A stretch of 64,000 nucleotides of DNA, from positions 22,076,537-22,140,536 of the forward strand of contig OZ024804.1 in assembly GCA_964017045.1 (NCBI GenBank). Reading direction: 5' to 3'. The notes beneath the pieces were generated by a model that had not been told where the DNA came from, did not search any database, and saw nothing but the letters and a program-made list of their open reading frames with translations. This document shows positions 23,374-34,866 of the stretch, one piece after another (position 1 is the stretch's first letter; each line of letters starts with the position of its first letter). Source of the stretch: Omphiscola glabra (taxonomy: Eukaryota; Mollusca; Gastropoda; Lymnaeidae). The translations under genes were made by a program, and so were the position numbers.

Positions 23374-24600
23374 TTAGTGTCAATCCATAATATTAATTCC
23401 CGTTCCCGAGTGCTTCTTCTCCGGCCAGCTCTCATAGCGCACCGTGATGCCTTGTCATGCGCTGATTCCCCCATCATGCGCTTGTTCCCGTACGCACCAA
23501 ATGCACACAAAATGCGCATCAAAATGCACATCAAATACAAAAGGAACACATTTGTGTTTCTGGAACAAAGTGTTCTTTCATACTTATGTCTGAAAGTGTT
23601 TGTGGGCGATATCTTTAAACAATATATATCTATTGGCTAAGCTTTGGATCGATACCAAATATGTCTCGGTAGCGTTGTAATGATGTTCCAAAAGTAAAGG
23701 GCCTCCACGGGTCTATTTTCATGAATTTCGCCCCCCCCCCCCTTTTTTTTATTCCTCCCCAAGTAAAATTGTATCTTTCTACTTTAACATTATTTTTTTT
23801 CTTTTAATTACAAATTTAAAGTACATTTTAATGCAAATGGTAAAATTTAAAGTATCCATTATATTTTTTCTAGTAGATTTTATTATAATCTGATTTTTAA
23901 AATACATAATATATTAAATATATCGATATTTTCCCTCGATGCCCAAAGGTCAACGTAACACAGCAACAAACAAAACAATAAAACAACAACAACAAAACGG
24001 AAGTTCATCTTGTTGGTCTAACTGTCTGAGTGTCACCATAAGACAAATACTTACATGTAATCGTTTTTGAAATAGTATTAAATATTTTGTTACAAAACTG
24101 TGTTTGTAGAGCACAAAAATCCGAAGGCTTCTTAGAGCCGATTGTTAAATGGCCACAAAAAGTTTTCTCCTCATATTTTCGATGTGCGCAGAACGTTGAG
24201 TGCGAAACGATTTTCAAAAGACCTAAATCTTTTTGTTTTGGCCGGAAGTCATTTTTAACATTTCGGTTTGGTTTAGGTTTTGACCGAAACCAGAAAATCA
24301 CAATCGGTCGATCTGCAAACGTATCCACCCCAGCTCTAGAAAGTCCGGCCCGGATAGCTGTGGGAAAGGAACACCCCGGCCGGCCAGGTGTACCTTCTCT
24401 GGTGCCGCCTCACTCGCATAGTCAATCGAGTGGAAGGGTGGGTGAGGCGTTCCAAGGCGCGGAAAGCTCCCGGCAGTGCCGCTTAGCGGCCCGACTGTCG
24501 TAAAGACTGCTGGGGGAGTAGTTGATGGCCAATTGAGTCTAGTGGATGGTGCGTTGGGGAAGACTTCATGAGGTTCGGCTCGATAATCTAATGTTTTTCT
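23374..24600. other. Unassigned sequence
   Basis: The segment 24320-24590 is markedly GC-rich (AAGTCCGGCCCGGATAGC, CCGGCAGTGCCGCTTAGCGG) and probably belongs to an interspersed element that I cannot classify. The rest is AT-rich with a C-run near 23731. Confidence 0.5.
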
Positions 24601-24604
24601 AAAG

Positions 24605-24930
24605 TAGATTAGTAGTAGATTAGTAGTAAATAAGTTGTAGATTAGTAGTAGATTAATAGTAGATTAGTAGTAGATTAGTAGTAGATTCGTAGTAGATTAG
24701 TAGTAAATAAGTTGTAGATTAGTAGTAGATTATTAGCAGATTAGTTGTAGATTAGTAGTAGATTATTAGCAGATTAGTTGTAGATTAGTAGTAGATTAGT
24801 AGTAGATTAGTAGTAGATTATTAGCAGATTAGTTGTAGATTAGTAGTAGATTAGTAGAAGATTATTAGCAGATTAGTTGTAGATTAGTAGTAGATTATTA
24901 GCAGATTAGTTGTAGATTAGTAGTAGATTA
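24605..24930. repeat. Minisatellite, 11-bp unit with 33-bp higher order
   Basis: The unit is about GATTAGTAGTA. Blocks of GATTATTAGCAGATTAGTTG recur about every 33 to 45 bp. Confidence 0.92.
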
Positions 24931-26155
24931 GTCATTTCCTCTTAATACTTTCAAAGATGATACAAATAAAACCAGAACTGCGTGATGATACTTTAAAAAT
25001 AGTTTGTGTTGAAATGCCAGATAAGGAGACAGATCCTAGGCTTTGTGAAATGTAAAAAAAAAGTCATAAAGTCACATAGTCGACCTAGACAAAAGAATGC
25101 ACCTGAAATTGTTATTACACTATTTATTATGCAACTATTCCCGTATTTTACACACGTAACATGGTTGCGATGTCTCCGTGCTGGTTATTTAAATAATTGG
25201 GAAATTCCAGAGAGAGTGCATGGGATTTTTCTTTCGGATTTTACAAAACCGATAAGGCTAACCACGTAGAGACAACGTTTATAAATAATTTCTGATTCCG
25301 TTATTAAAGGTTAAGAAAGGATAATTTTAATTAAGAATAATTTCATATTATTGTCACGATTCAGGTCAAGAATATTTCATTTGAGTTCACTCCATACTTT
25401 GACCCGATTAAAGAGTGTCATTGAGTGATAAGAGAGTTAGTAGTTGCCCAATCACACGACTATTGCACTGTGACCTGGCTAGTGTTGTTTCCCAATGGGA
25501 TAATTAGTGACTGATCCTAAATTTAAAAAAAAATTAGTGATGTCAAAATGACATATTATTGAATTTTCAAAACACTAACACGTTAAATGCTCCAAACAAG
25601 ATACTATCATTTCAGGACATCTGCCCGATTTTTATTTTGAAAGCAGTTTTCAATCTACGTACATTTAATAATGTTAATTTCTAAATTATGATAAAATCAT
25701 AAGATGTTTAAATTTTTAAAAAACTAAATGTAACGGGAAGATAGCGCATAATGGCAATACCCAAAGTTGGACCCGCTTCATAATGTCTAAATATAGCAAA
25801 CGCTAATAATAGCTTCCAGCTGAAACGAAAAGTTGAATATTCCTGAAATGCAAAGAGAAGGAAATTCCATGACCTAATTTTGACGGCTGTTGTAATCTTG
25901 TGTTGTAAAGTGGAACGGAATTATAACATATTATCTTACAATTCTTAAATTGAATTAGATAATAATGTCAAAGTAATCAAGAATTATTTTTAAAAAAGCA
26001 ATCTTATATTTAAAACAAAAACTTATTTGACTGTCAGAATTGAAAAAAAAAAGTTATTTCTATGCTTACGATAATAAACTACAATCGGGGATAATCTGCT
26101 ATATAAAGATTTTTGTCGGAGCCATTTAGAATATATATCTATCCATATATCCATG
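24931..26155. other. AT-rich stretch, nothing recognised
   Basis: The open frame at 25006-25269 has no splice context or recognisable motif. No repeat structure was seen. Confidence 0.5.
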
Positions 26156-26189
26156 TGGCGCTATTTGATGATGATGATGATGATTACTT

Positions 26190-26435
26190 CCTTCCACTCA
26201 GACCTAGCTGATGCTTTGGCCTGACTCACTACTTCCTTCCACTCAGACCTAACTGATGCTTTGGCCTGCCTCACTACTTCCTTCCACTCAGACCTAACTG
26301 ATGCTTTGGCCTGCCTCACTACTTCCTTCCACTCAGACCTAACTGATGCTTTGGCCTGCCTAACTACTTCCTTCCACTCAGACCTAACTGATGCTTTGGC
26401 CTGCCTCACTACTTCCTTCCACTCAGACCTAACTA
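26190..26435. repeat. Minisatellite, 45-bp unit, about 5.5 copies, inside LINE coding sequence
   Basis: The unit contains ACTACTTCCTTCCACTCAGA and GATGCTTTGGCCTG. In LINE frame it encodes 15 residues, SVRSEWKEVVRQAKA. The related LINE at 61.15 kb has this segment once, so the array arose inside this copy. Confidence 0.95.
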
Positions 26436-26708
26436 AAGCTTTTCTTTTCCATGCTTGGATTCCCAGTTGTAGATCTTTTTCCACATCATCCATCCATCTA
26501 AGCGTAGGTATACCTTTGAGTCGTTTTCCTCTGGATTTTTTGGCGATGCACTCTTTTCACTCCCCTGTCATTTGACATTCTCTCTAAGTGTCCTGCCCAG
26601 CGTAGCCTGCCCTTTTTTTATTTCTGCTACTATCGTGGGATCCTGATATAGACTGTACAATTCATGGTTGGTTCGTATTTTCCATCAATATTCATCATTT
26701 GTTGGTCC

Positions 26709-26876
26709 CAGTGGCGTAGCGAGGGGGGCAAGGGGGGGCATCATGCCCCGGGCGCTACTCACAAAGGGGCGCCAAATGGTATATTTTACATATAATTATG
26801 TATGGTTTTCGAATGGGGGGGGGGGGCGCTAAAAAGGTATTGTGCCCGGGCGCGAGTTAAACTCGATACGCCACTG
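26709..26876. mobile_element. hAT-type MITE, GGCGTAGC family, copy 2
   Basis: It starts CAGTGGCGTAGCGAGG and ends CGATACGCCACTG. Flanks GTTGGTCC and GTTGATCC are an 8-bp duplication with one mismatch. Inserted in the LINE. Confidence 0.93.
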
Positions 26877-26973
26877 GTTGATCCATATATTTTCATGAGA
26901 GCTTTATTCTCCCGTGTGTTAAAAGGTTTTCTGCCGTTTTTGTTAGGATCCAAGTTTCACTTGCATATGTTAC

Positions 26974-27157
26974 CAGTGGCGTAGTGAGGGGGGGCAAGGG
27001 GCATCATGCCCCGGGCGCTACTCACAAAGGGGCGCCAAATGGTATATTTTACTATAATATTGTATGGTTTTCGAATAGGGGGGGGCGCAAAAAAGGTATT
27101 GGGGGCGCTAAAAAAGGTATTGTGCCCCGGGCGCGAGTTAAGCTCGCTACGCCACTG
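26974..27157. mobile_element. hAT-type MITE, GGCGTAGC family, copy 3
   Basis: It starts CAGTGGCGTAGTGAGG and ends CTCGCTACGCCACTG, with a perfect 8-bp duplication TATGTTAC (26966-26973, 27158-27165). Inserted in the same LINE about 100 bp from copy 2; contains a short internal duplication of its GGGGGCGC(A/T)AAAAAGGTATT segment. Confidence 0.95.
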
Positions 27158-30100
27158 TATGTTACACCTGGTCTGATTACAGTTTTAGATATAGTTTTCT
27201 TTGTTTCTTTTGTAATTCTGAGTATTTTCTGACTACTGAAGTATGCCCTGTTACCGGCTGATATTCTTTATTTTTTTCTGTTAGTAATTCGTTTCTTTCA
27301 TTTAATAAAGATCCTAGGTACTTTTTCAAAAGTCTGGTTTCTAATTTTAATGGCTTCATCTGTACGTTCTTCTCTTATCATATTCATGTATTTTTTTTTT
27401 TTTTTTGGTTGTATACTTCCAGCCCTGTTTGTAATGATGCGTCTTCTAATTCAATAAAGGGCTATGTCATCAGCATATGCATCATACTGAAGGGGTTGGT
27501 TGTAGAGAGTGCCCATTCTATTGTGCGTCTTAGGTTTCCCTCAGAAAGTATCCTGTTATTGTTCCTCGGGTGTCAATATGTATGTTTCTCTTAACTCTTT
27601 CTAATGTTAGGATTAAAAACATACAAGACAGTGAGTCTCCCTGTCTTAGGCCATCATCTAATCTGAAATTCCCTTGACTATTCTCCTTGAACCTTGATTT
27701 TGCTTTTTGAATTGTTCAATGTTACATGTATCAGTCTTGTCAGTTTGTTGGGTATGCCAAACTCCTGCAGAGTCTCATATAGATATATTCTTTTGATGCT
27801 GTCATAGGACATTGTATAGTCCACATAGAGTTGATGTACTGGGAAATTGTATTCATAGCATTTCTCAAATAGGCATCTGATAGTGAAAATCTGATCAGCC
27901 GTTTATCTGTTTTGCCTGAATCCACACTAGTAGTCACCTAGTTCAGTGTATGATTATAGTCTTTTGGCAATTAGTGAGTATTTTGTAAGAAACATTTAAT
28001 ACGGAGATTCCTCTGCTACGGAGATTCCTCTGTAGTTTATGTAATGAAATTTGAAGCCTTTCTTGTGTATTGGAGTTATTAATTCTGTTTCCCATTCTGT
28101 TGGAATTTTCTCTTCTTGCCAAATTTTAGTTATACTTTTATGTATCTGAGTGTGTAGTTCTCTTCCTCCATATTTAATAAGTTCTGCTGTGTTGCGATCT
28201 TCCCCAGAGGCTTCGTGGTTTTCCACATAATTAATGACTACTTTAGTTTCTTCTAGAGTTGGGGAGCTTATAAAAGGCTCCGGTCCTCCCTTCTAGTGGT
28301 TGGTAATCTTCATCTTGTCTATTGTCAGTGTTGCGGCCTCTTTCGTTGTCTATTATCTCAGATTTGATGTGTAGCCTTTTGTCAGACCTGATTGATTAAT
28401 TCTTGTCTTTCTCAAACACTGAATAGTTTTTTGTAAATTCCGTATTTATTTCCATATACTAAACAATCATTTTGTTACACAAATGCATCTTGCAGGAACA
28501 CAGTATCCTCAGGCAACAAGCCCTAAAGCGAATCTAACAAACATAATATCCCCCTCACTATTCGACTCTTGACTACACTAACGATCTACTCTGGACTCTC
28601 GACTCTCACAATTCTCGACGATTTCACTTCTCTCTACTAATGATCTCTCGGCTCCTCTCAACTAACGATCATTTCACACACTGCTCTTTTATATCTTTTC
28701 ACACAAACACTCAGCATACGTTAAAGCTCAACACGACAAACCAACTTCACGCTCTGACCTCACGATCAACAACCCCCCCTACCAAACGTTCACAACAATC
28801 CAGTTCAAAACAGTCTGCATTCAGTATGTCCTCAAAATATTGCGCCCAGCTCTCCAGTACTTTACTATTTTCCGTGATTAATTCTCCATTCTGGCTCTCA
28901 AACATTAGCGGTCTGGCTTGGTATCCATTCTTTTCATCTTTTACCTTCACGTACATTCCTCTGATGTTTCCCTCTCTTGATAAATCTTCTATTTCTTTTA
29001 GTTTAGCTTTTCCCCATTCCTTCGTTTTCTTCCCACATATTTTTGTGGCTTTGCTCCTGGCTTCCTTGTATGTTTGTGCTGACTTTCTTGTTTCCCTTTG
29101 TATCATGTTCATTCGTGCTTTGTTCCTTTCTTCGACAGTCTCTCTGCATTCATTATCAAACCAGCCTACTCTATTGTTAGTTTGCTGGAGTCCTACTACT
29201 TTTTCAGCTGATCTTTTCATAGCAATTTTTATCCTGTCCCACTGTTCATTTATGTTTTTTCCCTGCTTACTTCCTCTTGTGATGCTTCTATCAGTGCTTC
29301 TGCTTAATTCTGGTGAGCGTTTGCAGTTAGTGGGTCTTTGGTAAGCTTTTGGTAATGGTATCGTTTCTCTCTTTGATTATGACCATTGTGAATTATGATT
29401 ATTCTCTCCTTATATTTAACTCTTACAAGTAGATGGTCAGAGTCTCCATCTGATCGATTAGAACATGGTAAATTTATTTGTGGGTGATTCCATCTGGTGA
29501 GTTCCAAGTAGGTTTATGTATTTTTCTGTACGGAAACTTGGTGCTGCTACGGGACATCCATTTTCCTACCGCAAATCCTATGACTCAGATCCCATGGTCA
29601 TTGGATTCTTCATGCAGACTTTCCTTGCCAATAGTTGGCATGAACACCTTTTCTTTTCCTATTTTGGCATATACGTCTCCAATCACTATTTTAATAATAT
29701 CATGTTGTGGTGCCTCTTCGTAGATCTTTTCCGGTGTCTCATCAAAGGATTCAGTATCCTGATCTTCCGTATATTCGGTAGGAGCATGTACATTTATGAA
29801 TGCTTTGTTGAACATTTTTTCTCGCACACGCAAAGAACAAAATCTTTCATTTTCTGGTTCGAAGCCATGACTGCACTGACTGCTTCTTTTTTCACGGCAA
29901 ATCCTGTTCCTAGTGTGTTGGTGTTGGTGTTGGTGTTGTTACCACTATAAAATATGGTGTATGCTTTTTTTGTGTGGAGGATTTCTGAATTTTTCCATCG
30001 AATTTGTTGCAATGCAGTAACAGATATTTTATATTTAATCAGTTGATTTATAAGGTTGGCTAAGGCTCCTGCTCTAAACAGGCTTAGTACATTCCATTTC

Positions 30101-31157
30101 CATTGGTATCAGTCCGGGTTTTATTCTGTTGATTGGCTTTCGTAACGTTAATATTTTTCATGACCGGGTTGTTAGCTCTGGGCTCAATCGCCTGAGGGGC
30201 TGCCCTTTACATCTCTCTGGGTAGCTGCCTTAGTTTTTGGGTAAGGTTCCCTGGCCTTTGTGGATCACTCCACTTCCTACAAGGCAGTAGGTTCTGATTT
30301 TGGTCCGCCCCAGGTATTTTATTTCCCCGGTATCCTCCATATCTGGTGGGCTTTCCCTTATCCGCCACCTGGGGAGGCGCTCGATGGGAGATCAGTATTT
30401 CCGCACGAGAGAAAAAAAAATAGAGTGAGAGATAAATGAAAATTTGTTTGTGGGTTGTGGTTTGTTAGTTTTTACATGGATTGATGGATTTTGACCATAT
30501 TTGGCAGGGTTTTGAACTTTAAAAAAAAAAAAAGTTTTGGTCATACTGAGTCTGAATATAAGACGGAGTACGTGCTACAAGTACAAGTTAAAACATGTCA
30601 TGTGATTTCTTTTATAATCAAACAATATTACACGAATTTAATTTTAATTGCCATTTTTATAACAGGTACTTTATGGCCACCATGTATCAACTGTAATTAC
30701 AGCGCTGTTTAACATGTTTATTTGTTAGATGAACAATTCAAATGTTTAGGACATTGTTAAGCTGTGCTATTTGTATCTTTTCAGATATTTTCCTTTTTTC
30801 TTACGCTTTTCTGTCAACGGATTTCAGTGTTCCCCAACTTGTAACGTACCACCACAGTGGAGCCCTAGGCTGGGGTACCACGCTATAGAAAACTACCAAT
30901 AATAATATAATAGTCTCTGGGGGTAGCGGCGTAGGAACAGTTGAGACGACAACTCCTGACACATTTGCGTTTATTGCCCCAGGCCTTCCGACCCTTAGTA
31001 ACAGTTCAGACGACAACTCATGACACATTTGCGTTTATCGCCCCACGCCTTCCAACCCCAAGATCCTGATACCCTCGCTGAGTAGCTCTTGCAATCAATG
31101 AAATATCCTCTTTCATACCAGACACAGACACATTGCGAATCCCGCTAGACATACATC

Positions 31158-31292
31158 GGCGTCAGAACGATCAAGGCATTGATCGTGGGCACTCAAAATA
31201 TAGAACAGAATGATCAAGGCATTGATCGTGGGCACTCAAAATATAGAACAGAATGATCAAGGCATTGATCGTGGGCACTCAAAATATAGAAA
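31158..31292. repeat. Three copies of a 43-bp unit
   Basis: The unit contains GATCAAGGCATTGATCGTGG and CACTCAAAATATAGAA. A related single copy (TTGATCGTGGGC) occurs near 60505, so the seed is probably a dispersed-repeat tail. Confidence 0.88.
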
Positions 31293-32434
31293 AGAAGAAG
31301 AAAAAAGCAAATTAGGGGGAAAGGAGACGTGGTCCTCACTGGGGGGGGGGCACTTTTTTTAATTTTTAGGAAGGGTGTCATTTTCCACCCACCACAAAGT
31401 TTTTTTTAATTTTTTTTATGAGATTGGGCGCATAAAGTATGGGCGCTAACCTTAGCTACGCTCAAAGCTCTGGGGTATAAGGAATGTATGTTACAAATGT
31501 GTGTGTTTTGTGAGGGAGGGGTGTATTGTTAAAACATATTTTAAAAAATTAAGTTAACCACCTTTATTGTTTTTCATAAATTGTTATACAAATGTTATTT
31601 TATTTCACTTATATTTGTTAATTTCATCCCATTATTGTAAATCGCCAGGCGTAAAATGTCCGCAATATTGGAATTAAATGTTCTTTAAGGCAGAATTAAG
31701 ACATCATTTTTAAAAATCCCACTAGTTTTATTTTGTTGAATTTAAATATTTTTTTGTTGGGGCTTGGGGTTTAAAAACACTTGGGAAGCACTGCCATTAA
31801 CATGTAAAAAAAAAAAAAATAATTTGTTTTCCCTTTTCGCTCTCTCTGGTGCGTTTGTGCATGAAATTAGTGCCGTAATGGATACATCTAATGCACGTTT
31901 ATGTTGCCCTCTGTTGAAGTGTGAAGAGACTGGGGAACGTTTACCTTTACGTTTACCTTGTTCAATATCCCGAAGATGTTCAGTGAACCTATCTGCCAAT
32001 CTTCTCCCTGTTTCGCCTATATATAACTAGAATGTCATCTACGGCAAACAATGACATATATGGCATTCTGACTAACACATGTGAAACCCTCTTTGATGGT
32101 AAAGGTACCTTTAGGTAGGCTAATATTTTCTGTTTGGAGTTTATAGGGACACGTCTTATATCGGCTTCTTAAGCATTGTTTAGTACAGTGTAAGACGGGT
32201 CAGCTCGAAGGCGACTATGAGCTAGATGGTCTCCTAGATTTTTGTCCCGTCTGAAGACAATCAGTGGAGGGAATGAGAATACCCTGTTAGTGTCGGGTCA
32301 GCAAGAAGTGTGTTACGATTTTTTTTTTAAAAATATATTCTTTTGTCTGTCAAGTTGTTACTGTGATATAGATTAATATGAGATTGGTTCGATCTTCATT
32401 TTTGTTTTGGCGAGGTTTAAAAGCGTCTTTTCGT

Positions 32435-32548
32435 GTGATAGTGCTGACACGATTGAGTGCCGTGTGATATTGCTGACACGATTGAGTGCCGTGTGATATT
32501 GCTGACACGATTGAGTGCCGTGTGATATTGCTGACACGATTTAGTGCC
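32435..32548. repeat. Minisatellite, 29-bp unit, 4 copies
   Basis: The unit contains GTGTGATATTGCTGACACGA followed by TTGAGTGCC. Confidence 0.93.
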
Positions 32549-33377
32549 GAGACATCTCGTTTGATCAAAATAAGCACTCTTCACCTCATCCCTTGCAAAT
32601 TTCAACCGACAACGTCTCAAGACAAAGACCAGAAAAACTGGGCTGTTTCATATTAGATCGCACAATCATAGATCTTCATAGCTTTTCTTTTAGATGTCTC
32701 CTCATACATGGAGCAATGAGAGGGAAAAAAGTGGGGTGGAGGGGGAGATTCTAGGAAGTTCCATTTATTTAGAATTTTAAAACTACAAATTGTGACAACT
32801 CATTGCTTTTGTCGCCACAGACCCTTAGGCAAACAGATTGAATGTATAAAATGGTGACAATAATTATTTCTTTTATACGCATCAAAGACGTTTGCAATTG
32901 TTTTAAAACAGTTCATACATTGAATTGACATAGGAGCTTATTTGTCGGGGTTTTCTTTTTAGTGTGATAGTGCCTCTAAATCATGACACGCATAGGGCAT
33001 CACAAACTTAAGCTACGCGAAGAAGCAAACGAAAACAAAATCACTAGATGCTCTGGCGGCGATCTGGTTTTGTGGCCACCTGTTCTTGCGACACTCTGTT
33101 CGGTGTACCCCAAAGCGGCACCCTGCTTTTGTGGCAACCTGTTTTTGAGACACTTTGTTGATTCTGTCTGGTGGCATCAAGCTCTTGTATTCAACTTAGA
33201 TTTTTTTGATGAAACCGACTCGAGCAAGTTGTGTCGAATTTCAAAGCAGTCCGTAAAAAAAATATGACCTTAACTGACGTATCCGTAAATAACCGTAAGA
33301 GCTTTATGATGTCAGTTAAACAAAATTTTAAACAAAATGAGACATTGAACAAACCTATTTGGAAGATTGCTTTAAAC

Positions 33378-34176
33378 TAGAGATGTTAAAACCGATTTTT
33401 TTTGGCAAACTAATATTCGAAATCGGTTTTAATCGGGATTTCGGTTTTTACAATCAGACCTCGAGTCCTGTAAGAGCGCATGAGAACGTTGTTCTTGTAC
33501 TTTAATAAGAAATAAATAGACTACATTGAAAAAAGGGGGGGGGGGAAGGTGTTGGTGAGTACCTTATGCAGGTTCCTATAACACCCCCCCCCCCCCCCCA
33601 AGACTTGCATTCTAAAACTTTCCTCCACGTCAGATCGACCTGATATTTGATAAAACTGCATCATCCAGGGGCGAAGCTTGAAGGTGACGGAGAGGTCTGT
33701 TCGCTGCGGGAGGCATTGAGGGGTGGTGCGGCGGGCGGCATTGTTGGCCCAATGTGCATACTTTAAGCAGCTAATTTTTTTGCTTGATGAATTCTCCTTA
33801 CAATGTAGTTTTCCTTAAATGGATTGGGCTGTTAACAATTAACGATTGCAATAACAACGCGAACATTCATCTCACCTATTTTATGGATTATACAGCATAT
33901 TTATTATTTTTAAACAGCGTTTCATATATTAAATAATAAAAATAATAGTGCATTAACTATTAGTTTATGAGTTTATGAATTTGTGAGTTTATGAATTTGT
34001 GAGTTTATGAATTTGTGAGTTTATGAGTTTATTAAAAATCTTGATTGTTTTCTTCTTTTTGTTAATATAAAAAAAAATTAAATTTAAAAAATGGGTAACC
34101 AGTTTTTGAAAATCAAGAACCGGTTTTCGGTTTCTGAACTGAAAACTGGAAAACCGGTTTGTGTTTAACATCTTTA
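33378..34176. mobile_element. hAT-like element with TAGAGATG ends
   Basis: Left end TAGAGATGTTAAAACCG; right end, read inverted, TAAAGATGTTAAACAC. Flanks CTTTAAAC and CTTTAAAT are an 8-bp duplication with one mismatch. About 799 bp, no transposase frame. It contains ACCGGTTTT-type motifs near both ends, a G-run and C-run near 33.54-33.6 kb, and a 16-bp tandem repeat. Confidence 0.75.
33955..34032. repeat. 16-bp tandem repeat, about 5 copies
   Basis: The unit is about GTTTATGAATTTGTGA, inside the hAT-like element. Confidence 0.88.
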
Positions 34177-34549
34177 CTTTAAATTTTTTAACTGGTAATG
34201 AAGAGAGAACTGGTGACGGTGTAAGACAACAAGCAAGCACGTAAATGTGGGCTCATTATTCATGATCACTTGACATTATATATCGAGAGTAATAGAAACA
34301 CATTTGATAATTGACATTGTACATAAAGTCATATCAATGTAGTCGTATTTGTCTTCTATTAGCTTCATACATTCGCGATCATAATTTTTAAAAAAAAAGG
34401 TTTTTAATTTTTTTTTATACTCCGTAAAATTTGAGGAGATTTAGAATATATGTCCATTAATTTTATATCATGGAATTGGCAACCATGGGGTTCACTAACA
34501 TGTGAGGGTGCCCCCGGTGCGGCCCGCACGCCCTTGCGACGCCTCAGTT

Positions 34550-34638
34550 TAAATCCACATCATTAAACCCACATCATTAAAACAACATCATTAAACCCAC
34601 ATCATTAAACCCACATCATTAAACCCACATCATTAAAT
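34550..34638. repeat. 15-bp tandem repeat, about 6 copies
   Basis: The unit is AACCCACATCATTAA, lying about 90 bp beyond the stop codon of the METTL24-like gene, possibly in its 3' untranslated region. Confidence 0.92.
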
Positions 34639-34728
34639 GGTTGAACGGTAGTTTGAGTTAGGCACATATGGTTTAAGGTTTGAACCGTATTCGCATGTGT
34701 TAAGCCCATGTGAATTGAATCTCAATCT

Positions 34729-34866
34729 TTAAATTGTTTCTATTCCAAAGAATGCGTTCACAAACTCAACGGCCCCACTTAAGTTGAAACTGTCGGCACT
34801 CAGACTTTTGGAATGTTGAGAAACTTTGTATTCCCGGAATCCCATCTCTCGGAGCCTTGTGTACGT
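34729..34866 (-). CDS. METTL24: METTL24-like, last coding exon
   Basis: The acceptor TTTCTTTCAG ends at 34867. It encodes 45 residues (TYTRLREMGFREYKVSQHSK to the end AFFGIETI) and the stop TAA. The LREMGFREYKV stretch matches the C-terminal strand region of the family. Confidence 0.9.
   Translation of the reverse strand, partial: TYTRLREMGFREYKVSQHSKSLSADSFNLSGAVEFVNAFFGIETI

Larger units (their letters stand above)
26158..30410 (-). mobile_element. Long degenerate LINE with endonuclease, RT and C-terminal parts
   Basis: Read from right to left: a 5' segment at 30.1-30.4 kb; an endonuclease region with SVTALQQIRWKNSE (about 30.0 kb), INVHAPTE and VIGDVYAKIGKE (29585-29833); a linker with NECRETVEERNKARMN and WAQYFEDILNAD (28747-29220); the start of RT with GEDRNTAELIKYGG and LITPIHKKG (27996-28226); RT body at 27.6-27.95 kb; and the C-terminal part with RWMDDVEKDLQLGIQAWKRK (26445-26500). 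Frames break many times. Two MITEs (26709, 26974) and a 45-bp minisatellite (26190-26435) lie inside. The tail holds a GAT microsatellite at 26168-26187. A shorter paralogue is at 61126-61815. Confidence 0.88.
30411..33369. other. Unassigned sequence with small repeats
   Basis: It contains a hAT-like end CAGTGTTCCCCAACTTG at 30825, a LINE-tail-like stretch GGCTGGGGTACCACGC near 30870, a two-copy duplication around GACGACAACTC (30940-31050), and the small arrays listed separately. No exon was supported. Confidence 0.5.

Noticed and set aside
24320..24590. GC-rich segment considered as an RNA gene or ribosomal fragment
   Set aside because: No stretch matches conserved rRNA or tRNA signatures (no T-loop, no A/B boxes); more likely part of an unclassified element.
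28640..29344. Plus-strand frame of 234 codons with membrane-like hydrophobic stretches
   Set aside because: It is the antisense of the LINE linker region, whose minus-strand frame has recognisable LINE motifs.
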